Assembly: GCF_014863585.1 (NCBI RefSeq)
Contig: NZ_CP062253.1
Coordinates: forward strand, 6,252,001-6,316,000
Origin: Pseudomonas gozinkensis
Lineage (GTDB): Bacteria; Pseudomonadota; Gammaproteobacteria; Pseudomonadales; Pseudomonadaceae
Reading direction: 5' to 3'
DNA: 64,000 bases
Both the position numbers and the translations under genes were made by a program. The notes beneath the pieces are model-generated. The model had not been told where the DNA came from, made no database searches, and saw only the letters and a list, made by a program, of their open reading frames with translations. This document shows, piece after piece, positions 1 to 10,760 of the stretch. The number at the start of each line of letters is the position of its first letter. Position 1 is the stretch's first letter.

Positions 1-230
1 AGTGGTTCATTGGCCTTGACCAGTTTGGTCGCCTCTTCGCCAGTCACTCGCAGTGCCACGTCGGCCTTGTAGACCTTGAGCTTCGGGGTGCCATCCAGCC
101 CGTAGTTGCCCACAAACGGCGGGCTCAGGGTGATGTAGTTGACCTTCGGCGCCTCGCCCTCTTTGGCTTCTTCGGCCTGCGCTGCCACAGGCAGAGACAG
201 GGCCAGCAACAACATGATCCACGCTTTCAC
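1..230 (-). CDS. FliL-family flagellar basal-body-associated protein, 3' part missing
   Basis: The gene reads leftward out of the window, so only the first 76 codons are visible. The start is a GTG at 230 with GGAG placed seven bases upstream. Residues 1-17 form a signal peptide or anchor (KAWIMLLLALSLPVAAQA), followed by an acidic linker and the pattern NYITLSPPFVGNYG, typical of the periplasmic domain of stand-alone FliL-like proteins in Pseudomonas. FliL proteins stabilise the flagellar stator; this copy is not beside flagellar genes, so its role there is inferred from family only. The 150 bases to its right also hold the start region of the divergent oxidoreductase. Confidence 0.75.
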   Translation of the reverse strand, partial: MKAWIMLLLALSLPVAAQAEEAKEGEAPKVNYITLSPPFVGNYGLDGTPKLKVYKADVALRVTGEEATKLVKANEP

Positions 231-380
231 AATTCGCTCCTTATCCGGTTTGCGGCCTAGCATAACGACCCGCCGCGCAAGCACAAGCTTATGGCGGACT
301 ATCAGGGCCGGGCATGCTCGTTGACCCGTTGACTGCCACACCTACACTTATCGGCCATCACTCCCAAAGGAATAGCCCTG

Positions 381-1358
381 ATGAAAGCCGTGCTGTGCAA
401 AGCCTTCGGCCCTGCCGAATCGCTGGTGCTGGAAGACGTCGCCAGTCCTGTCGCCAAGAAGAACGAAATCCTGCTGGACGTGCACGCCGCCGGGGTCAAC
501 TTCCCGGACACGCTGATCATCGAGGGCAAGTACCAGTTCAAGCCGCCCTTCCCGTTCTCGCCAGGTGGCGAAGCTTCCGGCGTGGTCAGGGAAGTGGGTG
601 AAAAGGTCAGTCACCTGAAGGTTGGCGACCGGGTCATGGCCCTGACCGGATGGGGCAGCTTCGCCGAGCAGGTCGCAGTACCGGGCTACAACGTGCTGCC
701 GATCCCGCCATCGATGGATTTCAACACCGCCGCCGCCTTCAGCATGACCTACGGCACGTCGATGCACGCCCTCAAACAACGCGGCAACCTGCAACCGGGT
801 GAAACCCTGCTGGTGCTCGGTGCCTCCGGCGGTGTTGGCCTGGCCGCCGTGGAAATCGGCAAAGCCATGGGCGCCCGGGTGATCGCCGCCGCCAGCAGCG
901 CGGAAAAACTCGCCGTGGCCAAGGCTGCCGGTGCCGATGAACTGATCAACTACAGCGAAACCAGCCTCAAGGACGAAATCAAGCGCCTCACCGACGGCCA
1001 GGGCGCGGACGTGATCTACGACCCGGTCGGCGGCGACCTGTTCGACCAGGCCATCCGCGCCATCGCCTGGAACGGCCGCCTGCTGGTGGTCGGCTTCGCC
1101 AGCGGACGCATTCCCGAACTGCCGGTCAACCTTGCGCTACTCAAGGGCGCGGCAGTGCTCGGCGTGTTCTGGGGCTCCTTCGCCCAGCGCCAGCCGCAGG
1201 ACAACGCGGCGAACTTCCAGCAATTGTTCGGCTGGTTTGCTGAGGGCAAATTGAAGCCGCTGGTCTCGCAGGTCTATCCGCTGGGCAATGCCGCGCAGGC
1301 GATCAATGATCTCGGGCAGCGCAAGGCTGTCGGGAAAGTTGTAGTGCAAGTGCGCTGA
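381..1358 (+). CDS. NADPH:quinone oxidoreductase family protein (medium-chain reductase)
   Basis: A 325-residue member of the zinc-free quinone reductase branch of the medium-chain dehydrogenase/reductase superfamily. Residues 1-120 make the GroES-like catalytic fold (GGEASGVVREVGEKV) and residues about 120-270 the Rossmann fold with the dinucleotide loop LGASGGVGLAAVEIGKAMGA. No structural-zinc cysteine lobe is seen. It probably reduces quinones or enoyl-type substrates with NADPH in the cytoplasm; the substrate cannot be read from sequence. The ATG is preceded by AAAGGAATAG. It is divergent from the FliL-like gene and convergent with the TonB-domain gene. Confidence 0.9.
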   Translation: MKAVLCKAFGPAESLVLEDVASPVAKKNEILLDVHAAGVNFPDTLIIEGKYQFKPPFPFSPGGEASGVVREVGEKVSHLKVGDRVMALTGWGSFAEQVAVPGYNVLPIPPSMDFNTAAAFSMTYGTSMHALKQRGNLQPGETLLVLGASGGVGLAAVEIGKAMGARVIAAASSAEKLAVAKAAGADELINYSETSLKDEIKRLTDGQGADVIYDPVGGDLFDQAIRAIAWNGRLLVVGFASGRIPELPVNLALLKGAAVLGVFWGSFAQRQPQDNAANFQQLFGWFAEGKLKPLVSQVYPLGNAAQAINDLGQRKAVGKVVVQVR

Positions 1359-1419
1359 CCTGATCGGGCGACGCGGAATTGATGGCAACTTCCGGGTCGC
1401 CCTTCAGAGCATTCCAGCC

Positions 1420-2034
1420 TTACATCAGACTGCGAATGTCCTCCGGCAACAGACTCATGTACGTCCGGACCGGGCTGTCGCGGCATCCCCTGACAATCGT
1501 CGCAATCCGCTTGTTCAGTCTGGCGATCATCGCCAGGCGTTGTTCGTCCGGCAGCTGCGCTTTGTGGAAGACATTGGAAAGGTAGGCCCTGGTGTGAACG
1601 AACACCTTGGCATCGATCCACGACTGTTCCGCAATGTTGCCGAGATATTCGTTCAGGGTGCGGCACTTCAAGGCTTTCAGTTGTCGGTTGATGTGGATGG
1701 GTTGATCCAGATCGAGCCTGAAGACCATCGGCGCGTGGACTCGCGTCTGGGCTGGTCTGTCGTCCTCGACGGTCCATGGTTTGAAACGCCATTGTTCGAT
1801 GGCGACCCTGACCGCTTCAATCAGCTCCGGATGACTGTCTTGCGCAAAGCTGATCCGGTCGACCGAACCGTCGGCATGGACGGTGAACTCGGCGCCCACT
1901 TCACCGACCACGCCAGCCCTGAAAAGCCCCTGCGGATAGACTGGCCTCGGGTTGTTTTCCGGAATCAGCAGCACCTCGGACGCCCACGCGCCTCCCGATA
2001 CAACCAGCAAAATCAGCAACACACACCACCGCAT
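1420..2034 (-). CDS. Secreted protein with TonB C-terminal domain
   Basis: 204 residues. The chosen ATG at 2034 has a strong AGGGGGAGG site upstream and starts a signal peptide (MRWCVLLILLVVSGGAWA). Residues about 30-100 match the TonB C-terminal fold: PVYPQGLFRAGVVGEVGAEF, then an amphipathic helix and EQWRFKP. The remaining 100 residues are not recognised. Unlike true TonB it has a cleavable leader in place of a membrane anchor and no long proline-rich spanner, and no ExbB/ExbD lies nearby, so it is unlikely to energise receptors alone. In my recollection of P. aeruginosa PAO1 it is not present between the oxidoreductase and glpT. Confidence 0.75.
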   Translation of the reverse strand: MRWCVLLILLVVSGGAWASEVLLIPENNPRPVYPQGLFRAGVVGEVGAEFTVHADGSVDRISFAQDSHPELIEAVRVAIEQWRFKPWTVEDDRPAQTRVHAPMVFRLDLDQPIHINRQLKALKCRTLNEYLGNIAEQSWIDAKVFVHTRAYLSNVFHKAQLPDEQRLAMIARLNKRIATIVRGCRDSPVRTYMSLLPEDIRSLM

Positions 2035-2234
2035 GAGCCCTCCCCCTTCACCGCACGAGTGCCCGATTGGCACCGCAAAAGGGTAGAGCCCGGCAGCCTG
2101 AAACAGAACGCCGCGCCTTCTGCATTGTTCGCAGGACATTTCCCAAACATGCGCCCTACAAAACCCTGAAACACGGCAGGAAGCTGCCGAAGTAACCTTT
2201 CCCACAGCGCCCCGCACTTATATCTGAGCGACAT

Positions 2235-2248
2235 GTTCATAAAGGAAC
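2235..2248 (+). promoter_or_regulatory. Candidate distal GlpR operator for glpT
   Basis: GTTCATAAAGGAAC carries the GTTC-N6-GAAC dyad of the GlpR consensus known from E. coli (ATGTTCG(A/T)TA(A/T)CGAACAT), matching 11 of the 14 core positions. It lies 112 bp before the glpT start and 63 bp centre to centre from a better match. Confidence 0.4.
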
Positions 2249-2297
2249 GCGCGACTTCCAACATTTCCGCTGTTTTGCCGATGGGAAGCGGTGCTAT

Positions 2298-2311
2298 TTT
2301 CGGTAACGAAA
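2298..2311 (+). promoter_or_regulatory. Candidate proximal GlpR operator for glpT
   Basis: TTTCGGTAACGAAA is a dyad whose inner 12 bases, TTCGGTAACGAA, differ from the GlpR core TTCG(A/T)TA(A/T)CGAA at one position. It sits 50 bp before the glpT start, where a repressor would cover the promoter. GlpR represses glycerol-3-phosphate genes in pseudomonads; binding here is inferred. Confidence 0.55.
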
Positions 2312-2359
2312 CTGTAACATTCGCATCCGCAGTCAAAACAAGAAATCTGGAGCTCTTGA

Positions 2360-3709
2360 ATGTTTGCTTTCTTTCGTCCTGCCGCACATCAGGCTCCATT
2401 GCCTGAAGAAAAAATCGACAGCACCTACCGACGCCTGCGTTGGCAGATCTTCGCCGGCATCTTCTTTGGCTACGCGGGTTACTACCTGCTGCGCAAGAAC
2501 TTCTCGCTGGCCATGCCGTACCTGATCGACGAGGGCTACAGCCGTGGCGATCTGGGTCTGGCGATGTCGGCCATCGCCATCGCCTACGGCCTGTCCAAGT
2601 TCCTCATGGGCCTGGTGTCCGACCGCTCCAATCCGCGTTACTTCCTGCCATTCGGCCTGCTGGTATCGGCCGGGGTGATGTTCATTTTCGGTTTCGCGCC
2701 TTGGGCAACGTCCAGCGTAACCATGATGTTCATCCTGCTGTTCATCAACGGTTGGGCCCAGGGCATGGGCTGGCCGCCGAGCGGACGCACGATGGTGCAC
2801 TGGTGGTCGCAGAAGGAACGTGGCGGCGTGGTATCGGTGTGGAACGTGGCGCATAACGTCGGCGGCGGCCTGATCGGCCCCCTGTTCCTGATCGGCATGG
2901 GCCTGTTCAACGATTGGCACGCAGCGTTCTACGTCCCGGCTGCCGTAGCCCTGGCAGTAGCGGTGTTCGCTTTCGTGACCATGCGCGACACCCCGCAATC
3001 GGTCGGCCTGCCGCCGATCGAGAAGTACAAGAACGACTACCCGGAAGGCTACGACGCCAGCCACGAAGACGAATTCAGCGCCAAGGAAATTTTCGTCAAA
3101 TACGTGCTGCGCAACAAAATGCTCTGGTACATCGCCATGGCCAACGTCTTCGTTTACCTGCTGCGCTACGGCGTGCTGGACTGGGCGCCGACCTACCTGA
3201 AGGAAGCCAAGGGTTTCACCGTGGATAAAACCTCGTGGGCCTATTTCTTCTACGAGTGGGCAGGGATTCCGGGCACGCTGCTGTGCGGCTGGATGTCGGA
3301 CAAGATTTTCCGTGGCAACCGTGGCCTGACCGGCATGGTGTTCATGGCACTGGTGACCGTCGCGACGCTGGTGTACTGGCTGAACCCGGCCGGCAACCCG
3401 ACCGTCGACATGATCGCGCTGTTCTCCATCGGCTTCCTGATCTACGGCCCGGTGATGCTGATCGGCCTGCAGGCGCTGGAACTGGCGCCGAAGAAAGCCG
3501 CCGGCACTGCCGCAGGCTTCACCGGCCTGTTCGGGTATCTGGGTGGTTCGGTCGCGGCCAGTGCAGCGATGGGCTACACCGTGGACCATTTCGGCTGGGA
3601 TGGTGGTTTCGTGCTGCTGGTGGGCGCTTGCCTGCTGTCGATGGCTTTCCTGGCACCGACCCTGTGGCACAAGCAAGTCGCCAGTCAGAGCCGCGAAGCA
3701 GTCGCCTGA
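2360..3709 (+). CDS. glpT: Glycerol-3-phosphate transporter
   Basis: 449 residues, the usual GlpT length, an organophosphate:phosphate antiporter of the major facilitator superfamily in the inner membrane. Visible family marks are [15 protein letters not shown] in the first helix, the loop [11 protein letters not shown], and [20 protein letters not shown], the signature of the GlpT/UhpT group. About twelve membrane segments can be traced. GGAG lies eight bases before the ATG. Two candidate GlpR operators precede the gene. No glpFKRD neighbours are in the window. Its 3' end overlaps the convergent ChaC-type gene by 25 bases. Confidence 0.95.
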   Translation: MFAFFRPAAHQAPLPEEKIDSTYRRLRWQIFAGIFFGYAGYYLLRKNFSLAMPYLIDEGYSRGDLGLAMSAIAIAYGLSKFLMGLVSDRSNPRYFLPFGLLVSAGVMFIFGFAPWATSSVTMMFILLFINGWAQGMGWPPSGRTMVHWWSQKERGGVVSVWNVAHNVGGGLIGPLFLIGMGLFNDWHAAFYVPAAVALAVAVFAFVTMRDTPQSVGLPPIEKYKNDYPEGYDASHEDEFSAKEIFVKYVLRNKMLWYIAMANVFVYLLRYGVLDWAPTYLKEAKGFTVDKTSWAYFFYEWAGIPGTLLCGWMSDKIFRGNRGLTGMVFMALVTVATLVYWLNPAGNPTVDMIALFSIGFLIYGPVMLIGLQALELAPKKAAGTAAGFTGLFGYLGGSVAASAAMGYTVDHFGWDGGFVLLVGACLLSMAFLAPTLWHKQVASQSREAVA

Positions 3710-4353
3710 TCGGCCTTTGACTTACAGCGCTTGAGCCGCGCCTCCAGATTCCGGTCTGGCATGGCGTGGCTGCGCAGAGCGTGGGCGGTCTGCTCGACAT
3801 AATCGCGAGTCGTGCCGTACCGCCCGCAAGCGCTTTCGAACACCTGGCTCAGCACATGATCCGGCAAGTTGCCGGCATAGCTGGGCAGGTGTCGCTCCAA
3901 TACGAATCCCAGCGCCTGAACCTGGCTGCCATCTTCGAGTCGGCAGTTGAGCCAGTGTGGCCGATAGGACGGGAACGGCATCTCGCGTTTCCACAGCGCA
4001 TACAGCGCGCTGTCCAGATTGTCTTCCGGCAACCGGTAGGCGAAGCCGCTGCATGAACCGCCGCGATCCAGACCGAAGACCAGACCGGGCATTTCCGGCG
4101 TGCCGCGGTGCTCGTGGGACCACAGATACAAGCCACGATGGTAGCCATGCACGCGTCCGCGCACTCGCTCGACGGCGGAGCATTCCGGCCGCCAGATCAG
4201 CGAACCGTAGGCGAACAGCCACACCGGCCCGCCCTTGTGGCGCGCCATGGTCGACTGCATGGAAGCGAGAAGTTGTTCGTGCGTCAGCTGCGGCCCAAGA
4301 TCGAGCCGCGGAGGGTAAGCCAGGTTCAGAAAAGCGTTTTCAATGGCGCTCAT
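3685..4353 (-). CDS. Glutathione-specific gamma-glutamylcyclotransferase, ChaC type
   Basis: 222 residues. The substrate loop [13 protein letters not shown] carries the family YGSL motif, and [11 protein letters not shown] supplies the catalytic glutamate region. ChaC enzymes split glutathione into 5-oxoproline and Cys-Gly in the cytoplasm. The ATG at 4353 is the first in frame; the distance to the next gene upstream is 210 bp, so it has its own promoter. The C-terminal tail ([17 protein letters not shown]) is coded within the end of glpT, a convergent overlap of 25 bases. Confidence 0.88.
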   Translation of the reverse strand: MSAIENAFLNLAYPPRLDLGPQLTHEQLLASMQSTMARHKGGPVWLFAYGSLIWRPECSAVERVRGRVHGYHRGLYLWSHEHRGTPEMPGLVFGLDRGGSCSGFAYRLPEDNLDSALYALWKREMPFPSYRPHWLNCRLEDGSQVQALGFVLERHLPSYAGNLPDHVLSQVFESACGRYGTTRDYVEQTAHALRSHAMPDRNLEARLKRCKSKADQATASRL

Positions 4354-4494
4354 GGCGAATAGCGTTCAGCTCCCCGCGGGTGAAGAATTACTTAATAGAA
4401 CGCACCGCTGTAACAATAAGGCACATATGTTTTAAGGCAATTTGAGTGCCATGGCACAGTTCTTAATTGATTGCCTGATGGATATATAACCTAC

Positions 4495-4522
4495 CGGCAT
4501 TTATGCAATTACATAAATACCG
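4495..4522. repeat. 28-bp AT-rich inverted repeat between ChaC-type and reductase genes
   Basis: Arms CGGCATTTATG and CATAAATACCG are complementary except at one position, around the spacer CAATTA. It lies 142 bp upstream of the ChaC-type gene and 42 bp past the reductase stop. No T-run follows on the minus strand, so an operator is as likely as a terminator. Confidence 0.45.
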
Positions 4523-4563
4523 ATCGGCTATATGGAGAGTTATAACGAACTCAGGAACAGGGC

Positions 4564-5532
4564 TCAAGAGCGCGGCGCGTATGCAAACACATCCGCACGC
4601 ATCTGATGGGCATCCATCCCCGCTTCCACCAGCGCATCCAGCGTGCCGTAGACCATGGCCGGCGAGCCGCTGGCATAAACGTGCAGCGGTTTCAGATCAG
4701 GGAAATCCTCGCAGACCGCTTCGTGCAACATGCCGCAGCGCCCTTCCCAGCCGCATTGGTCACTGACGACTTTGTGCAGGAACAGATTGGGTAACTTCAG
4801 CCACTCGTCCCAATGTTCGATCTCATAGAAATCTTCCGGACGACGCACGCCCCAGTACAGGTGCACCGGATGTTTGAATCCGTTGGCCCGGCAATGTTCG
4901 ATCAGACTGTGGATCTGGCCCATACCGGTGCCGGCGGCAATCAGCACCAGCGGTCCGTCCGGCAGTTCCGCCAAATGAGTGTCGCCGAACGGCAGTTCAA
5001 CCCGCACCATCGCGTTGCGCTTGAGCTGATCGATCAGGCTCAGCGCACTGGATTCGCGCGCCAGCACATGGATTTCCAGATCGCGCCCGCCGTGGGGCGC
5101 CGAGGCCATGGAGAACGCCGACTTCTCGCCGTTCTCGCGCTCGATCATCAGATACTGACCCGCGTGATAACGCGGCGGCTTGCCGGCCGGCGCACGCAGG
5201 CGCACGCGCCAGGTATCGCCACCGACGTCCCGGCATTCGATGACCTGACACGACACGCTGCGCACCGGCAGTTCTCCCAGCGCGAGCACGCCATCCCACA
5301 GCACGATGCAGTCTTCCAGCGGCTCCGCTATGCAAGTGTAGAACTCGCCGTGGTCGTGCACCTTGCCGGCCTGTTCGACCCGACCTTCCACCAGCAGCGC
5401 CGCACACACATGGCAATTGCCGTTGCGGCAGCTTTGCGGGCATTCGTAGCCCAGGCGCCGCGCACCATCGAGAATCCGCTCTCCGGGCTGTATCTCGAGC
5501 ACCGCTCCGGAGGGCTGCAGGGTTACACGCAT
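4564..5532 (-). CDS. Ferredoxin-NAD(P)H flavin reductase (annotated in pseudomonads as CDP-6-deoxy-3,4-glucoseen reductase)
   Basis: 322 residues. Residues 1-90 are a plant-type 2Fe-2S ferredoxin with cluster ligands Cys35, Cys40, Cys43 and Cys67. Residues about 95-195 are an FAD-binding barrel and 200-320 an NAD(P)H domain (LVLIAAGTGMGQIHSLIEH). The fold is that of oxygenase reductases and of AscD; the sugar-reductase name comes from homology and there is no CDP-sugar pathway here. The start is the ATG at 5532, whose A is also the last base of the ubiD stop (TGATG), implying coupling to ubiD. A TTG three bases earlier is less likely. It may serve flavin or quinone chemistry next to UbiD. Confidence 0.85.
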   Translation of the reverse strand: MRVTLQPSGAVLEIQPGERILDGARRLGYECPQSCRNGNCHVCAALLVEGRVEQAGKVHDHGEFYTCIAEPLEDCIVLWDGVLALGELPVRSVSCQVIECRDVGGDTWRVRLRAPAGKPPRYHAGQYLMIERENGEKSAFSMASAPHGGRDLEIHVLARESSALSLIDQLKRNAMVRVELPFGDTHLAELPDGPLVLIAAGTGMGQIHSLIEHCRANGFKHPVHLYWGVRRPEDFYEIEHWDEWLKLPNLFLHKVVSDQCGWEGRCGMLHEAVCEDFPDLKPLHVYASGSPAMVYGTLDALVEAGMDAHQMRADVFAYAPRS

Positions 5533-6998
5533 CAATCTATTCCTAACTGATTCCAGATGGCATCGATCCGTTGGGTGACGGCATCATCCTTGACGATAAC
5601 GCGGCCCCACTCGCGAGTGGTTTCGCCCGGCCACTTGTGGGTGGCGTCCAGGCCCATCTTCGAGCCGAGTCCCGACACCGGCGAGGCGAAGTCGAGGTAG
5701 TCGATCGGCGTGTTGTCGATCATCACCGTGTCGCGCTTGGGGTCCATGCGCGTGGTGATGGCCCAGATCACGTCGTTCCAGTCCCGCGCGTTGATGTCGT
5801 CGTCGGTGACGATAACGAACTTGGTGTACATGAACTGTCGCAAAAACGACCAGACACCCAGCATCACGCGCTTGGCGTGGCCCGGATACGACTTCTTCAT
5901 CGTCACCACGGCCATGCGGTACGAGCAACCTTCCGGCGGCAGGTAGAAGTCGGTGATCTCCGGGAACTGCTTCTGCAGGATCGGCACGAACACTTCGTTC
6001 AGCGCCACACCGAGAATCGCCGGCTCATCCGGTGGACGGCCGGTGTAGGTGCTGTGGTAGATCGGCTTGATCCGGTGGGTGATGCGCTCGACGGTGAACA
6101 CCGGGAAGCTGTCGACTTCGTTGTAGTAACCGGTGTGGTCGCCGTACGGGCCTTCATCGGCCATTTCACCCGGATGGATCACGCCTTCAAGGATGATTTC
6201 GGCAGTGGCCGGCACTTGCAGATCATTGCCACGGCACTTCACCAGTTCCGTGCGGCTGTCGCGCAGCAGACCGGCGAAGGCGTATTCGGAGAGGCTGTCC
6301 GGCACAGGGGTGACTGCGCCGAGAATGGTCGCCGGATCCGCGCCGAGGGCCACGGACACCGGGAACGGCTGGCCCGGATGCTTCTCGCACCACTCACGAA
6401 AATCCAGCGCACCGCCACGGTGGCTGAGCCAGCGCATGATGACCTTGTTGCGGCCGATCACTTGCTGACGGTAAATGCCGAGGTTTTGCCGATCCTTGTT
6501 CGGACCTTTGGTGACCGTCAGGCCCCAGGTGATCAGCGGCGCCACGTCGCCCGGCCAGCAGGTCTGCACCGGCAGCATCGCCAGATCGACGTCGTCGCCT
6601 TCGATGACCACTTCCTGGCACTGCGCGTCTTTGACGACTTTCGGCGCCATCGCGATGATTTTGCGGAAGATCGGCAGCTTCGACCACGCGTCCTTCAAAC
6701 CCTTCGGCGGCTCCGGTTCCTTGAGGAACGCCAGCAGCTTGCCGATTTCGCGCAGTTCGCTGACCGACTCGGCGCCCATGCCCATGGCGACCCGCTCGGG
6801 GGTGCCGAACAGGTTGCCGAGCACCGGGATGTCGTAACCGGTCGGCTTCTCGAACAGCAGCGCCGGGCCCTTGGCCCGCAGCGTGCGGTCGCACACTTCG
6901 GTCATTTCCAGCACCGGCGAGACGGGAATCTGGATGCGTTTCAACTCTCCGCGCTGCTCAAGCTGCTGCACGAAATCCCGAAGATCCTTGAATTTCAT
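5532..6998 (-). CDS. ubiD: 4-hydroxy-3-polyprenylbenzoate decarboxylase
   Basis: 488 residues, the family length. UbiD removes the ring carboxyl in ubiquinone synthesis, using prenylated FMN made by UbiX. Conserved blocks are [20 protein letters not shown] at the N terminus, [20 protein letters not shown], the glutamate-bearing region [20 protein letters not shown], and [16 protein letters not shown]. The ATG at 6998 matches the usual N terminus; a TTG at 7016 is in frame but adds six atypical residues. The stop overlaps the reductase start by one base. The upstream acyltransferase is 69 bp away on the same strand. Confidence 0.95.
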   Translation of the reverse strand: MKFKDLRDFVQQLEQRGELKRIQIPVSPVLEMTEVCDRTLRAKGPALLFEKPTGYDIPVLGNLFGTPERVAMGMGAESVSELREIGKLLAFLKEPEPPKGLKDAWSKLPIFRKIIAMAPKVVKDAQCQEVVIEGDDVDLAMLPVQTCWPGDVAPLITWGLTVTKGPNKDRQNLGIYRQQVIGRNKVIMRWLSHRGGALDFREWCEKHPGQPFPVSVALGADPATILGAVTPVPDSLSEYAFAGLLRDSRTELVKCRGNDLQVPATAEIILEGVIHPGEMADEGPYGDHTGYYNEVDSFPVFTVERITHRIKPIYHSTYTGRPPDEPAILGVALNEVFVPILQKQFPEITDFYLPPEGCSYRMAVVTMKKSYPGHAKRVMLGVWSFLRQFMYTKFVIVTDDDINARDWNDVIWAITTRMDPKRDTVMIDNTPIDYLDFASPVSGLGSKMGLDATHKWPGETTREWGRVIVKDDAVTQRIDAIWNQLGID

Positions 6999-7067
6999 TG
7001 ACGATGGCACCCTCAAAATAGGCGTACATCCTACCTGCTATGCCGGTCGCTGGCAGCCCGTCACTGC

Positions 7068-9065
7068 TTACTTGGCTGCATTCGCCTGACCTTTCCCAAG
7101 ATTTGCCCTGGCCTGCAAGCCGACAAACAGCGGTTCGAGGATCGGCGCCACGAAGCGCGCACCGACCTCCGACAAGTGATTGTCATCGGTGTAGAGCGAG
7201 TAACCACTGAGCTCGGCACGGCACAGCCCCCTGTCATCGCATAGTTTCGGCGCCGGATCGACGACGCGCACCGCCGGGTCTTTCGCCAGATCGGCGAACA
7301 GCTGACTGATGAACGCCTGGCGCTTGTGGTGTTCGGCGACGTTCAGCCCGACTTCATCCACAGGACGATCCAGCATCGCCAGCCGCGTCAGACGGTACGG
7401 CGGACTGAAAGCCTGCAACGGCGCCTCTTTCACCAGCCAGACCCGATGCCCGCCTGCCCGCAACTGCGCCACCCGTGTGCGCAGTCCGTCAGCCAGGCGC
7501 CGCTCGGCGACGGCACGGTCGTAGTGCCCGTCAGGCGTCCTCAAGACATGGCCCAGATCACCTTTGGCATCGCCATAGAGATACAGACTCCAGCGTGCGA
7601 CCAGCACCACATCACTGACTGCTTGCGGTTTGATTGCCTGCACCACTCGCTGGTTGAATCGCGCGCAGCGGGCGTCATGCTCAAGACCTTCCACCGGTAT
7701 GCACCCCGGCGAACTGGCGAGGTTCACGCTGACGCCATGGGCTTTTGCGCCATCGTCGAACACGGGGATCAGCGCCGTGGCATGGCTGTCGCCCCAGACC
7801 AGCGCTCGCGGCAAGCGACTTTGCAACCCGTAATGACAGAACAGCTTGTCATCAGGGGTCTTGTCGTCAGCCAGGCACGCCATCAACTCTGGCCGCCAGT
7901 CTCGGCCCTTGGCGTATTGCAGCGCCTGATCCGAAAGGCGCCATGGCAGGCCATCGGTCCAGCGCAGGGTTTGCCCGGCCAGTCCGATTATCAGCACGCC
8001 GAATGCACCGGCGATCAGAATCTGCCGGCGCCCGGCCAGCAAGCGCCGCTCGCGGAACGGCGTCTCGACGAATTTCCACGACAGATAACCCAGCACCAGG
8101 GTCAGCAGGATCAGCCCGGCGCTGTCGAAGGCGCTCGGCTCCTCGACGCTGGCGTAGCTGGAAAACACGAACACCGGCCAGTGCCACAAGTACCAGGAAT
8201 AGGAAATCAGACCCAGACCGACCATGACCCGACTGCTCAAGAATTGACCCACCCAGGTCTGGCGATGACCGTTGGCCAGGATCAGCAGCACCACGCCCAG
8301 CACCGGCAGCAATGCCGCCGCGCCGGGGAACGGCGTGCGCTTGTCGAAACCGAACACCGCCAACAGAATCAGGCCCATGCCGAGCAGGCTCAACAGTTGC
8401 GCGGCCATCGGCTTGAGGCGCCAGGCATGTTTCGGCGCGATCGCCAGCATCGCCCCGGCCAGCAGCTCCCACGCTCGCATCGGCAACAGGAAGAACGCTT
8501 TTTCCGGATGGTGATTGACCGCCCATATGCTCAAGCCGAAAGACACCAGCAACACGCTGAACAATGCCAGCCGCCAATGCTTCAACCGACTCGACAGCAA
8601 GGTCAGCAACAACGGAAAGATGATGTAGAACTGTTCCTCCACCGCCAGCGACCAGGTATGCAGCAGCGGTTTGAGATCCGAGGCGACATCGAAATAGCCG
8701 TCCTGGCGCATGAACAGGATGTTCGAGACGAACAGCACCTGATAGCGCACCGAACGCCCGAGCTCTTCGTAGTCCTTGGGCGCCATCAGGAACCAGCCCA
8801 CCGCCAGCACCGCGATGATCATCGCAAACAACGCCGGCAGGATCCGCCGCGCACGCCGCGACCAGAACTCGACAAAACTGAACCGGCCGGCCTGGCGTTG
8901 ATTCCAGATGATCGAGGTGATGAGGTATCCGGAGATCACGAAAAACACGTCCACACCGACAAAACCGCCGGTGAAACCCGGGACGCCAAAATGGAACAGC
9001 ACCACGGCAATCACCGCGACTGCCCGCAAGCCGTCGATATCCCTTCGATAAGCGAGTGTGCTCAT
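7068..9065 (-). CDS. OafA/YrhL-type O-acyltransferase with C-terminal SGNH domain
   Basis: 665 residues. The first 350 form an acyltransferase-3 membrane domain with about ten helices: RRDIDGLRAVAVIAVVLFHF, FFVISGYLIT and SRRARRILPALF carry its conserved His and Arg residues. The last 270 form a periplasmic SGNH domain, with the nucleophile block WGDSHAT near residue 430 and the DDNHLSEVG His block near the end. Such enzymes pass acetyl groups through the membrane to surface polysaccharide or LPS; the acceptor is not evident and no O-antigen genes lie nearby. Confidence 0.92.
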   Translation of the reverse strand: MSTLAYRRDIDGLRAVAVIAVVLFHFGVPGFTGGFVGVDVFFVISGYLITSIIWNQRQAGRFSFVEFWSRRARRILPALFAMIIAVLAVGWFLMAPKDYEELGRSVRYQVLFVSNILFMRQDGYFDVASDLKPLLHTWSLAVEEQFYIIFPLLLTLLSSRLKHWRLALFSVLLVSFGLSIWAVNHHPEKAFFLLPMRAWELLAGAMLAIAPKHAWRLKPMAAQLLSLLGMGLILLAVFGFDKRTPFPGAAALLPVLGVVLLILANGHRQTWVGQFLSSRVMVGLGLISYSWYLWHWPVFVFSSYASVEEPSAFDSAGLILLTLVLGYLSWKFVETPFRERRLLAGRRQILIAGAFGVLIIGLAGQTLRWTDGLPWRLSDQALQYAKGRDWRPELMACLADDKTPDDKLFCHYGLQSRLPRALVWGDSHATALIPVFDDGAKAHGVSVNLASSPGCIPVEGLEHDARCARFNQRVVQAIKPQAVSDVVLVARWSLYLYGDAKGDLGHVLRTPDGHYDRAVAERRLADGLRTRVAQLRAGGHRVWLVKEAPLQAFSPPYRLTRLAMLDRPVDEVGLNVAEHHKRQAFISQLFADLAKDPAVRVVDPAPKLCDDRGLCRAELSGYSLYTDDNHLSEVGARFVAPILEPLFVGLQARANLGKGQANAAK

Positions 9066-9092
9066 AAATCTTTAATGCCAATCAGATGGTTG

Positions 9093-9192
9093 TTTTTTGT
9101 ACAGCCTGCCGATGAGAAACGGAGGCTGCTTTTTGTTGTGCCAACTCACTGACCTTAGCTGATCGAAAACCTCCCATGATTTGTACAAAAAA
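9093..9192. repeat. Widely spaced perfect inverted repeat in the acyltransferase promoter region
   Basis: TTTTTTGTACA at 9093-9103 and its exact complement TGTACAAAAAA at 9182-9192 flank 78 bases that hold the likely acyltransferase promoter. A paired operator is possible; the run-rich arms make chance plausible. Confidence 0.3.
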
Positions 9193-9201
9193 CGGGCAAA
9201 A

Positions 9202-9231
9202 AAAATGGCGCCCCCTTAGGGACGCCATTTT
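9202..9231 (-). terminator. Rho-independent terminator of rho
   Basis: On the minus strand the hairpin AAAATGGCGTCCC / GGGGCGCCATTTT with a TAAG loop is followed by a run of Ts. It lies 18 bp after the rho stop. Confidence 0.88.
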
Positions 9232-9249
9232 CAGACTCGACCGACGATA

Positions 9250-10509
<1,260 letters not shown>

Positions 10510-10620
10510 ATAGGAATGACGTAATCATTTATGGAGGGGGGGGAAATTAAGCTTTTGGCTTAATGAGGCCGCGCCGCGGAGAAGGCGACAGGATCGCGTA
10601 CTTATTCGAAAAGGAGTGCG
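10510..10620 (-). promoter_or_regulatory. Structured rho leader, candidate Pseudomon-Rho RNA
   Basis: Reading toward rho, the transcript forms ATTAAGC-CAAAA-GCTTAAT (10564-10546) and then runs through eight consecutive Cs (10543-10536) 27 bases before the start codon, with no AGGA-type ribosome site. A conserved RNA named Pseudomon-Rho is known upstream of rho in pseudomonads; assignment here rests on position and structure, as I cannot align it to the covariance model. Confidence 0.45.
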
Positions 10621-10708
10621 TCGGCGACGGCTAGCAGGGGGCAGTGGAGAAACCAGTGCGGGGCCGAATGTACCACCTGAGTTTCGGAGCGTCTAGCCCT
10701 GAATACGC

Positions 10709-10737
10709 AAAAAGCCCCGCAATTTGCGGGGCTTTTT
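10709..10737 (-). terminator. Terminator of trxA
   Basis: Symmetric hairpin AAAAAGCCCCGC-AATTT-GCGGGGCTTTTT between trxA and rho, with Ts following on the minus strand. It separates trxA transcription from rho. Confidence 0.9.
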
Positions 10738-10760
10738 GAGGACACGCTTTACCGCGACGC

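Noticed and set aside
2333..3676. Long open frame (447 residues) opposite glpT, and similar ones opposite ubiD, rho, ppk and amtB
   Set aside because: Typical of GC-rich coding DNA read on the other strand; His/Arg/Gln-rich products without any family pattern.
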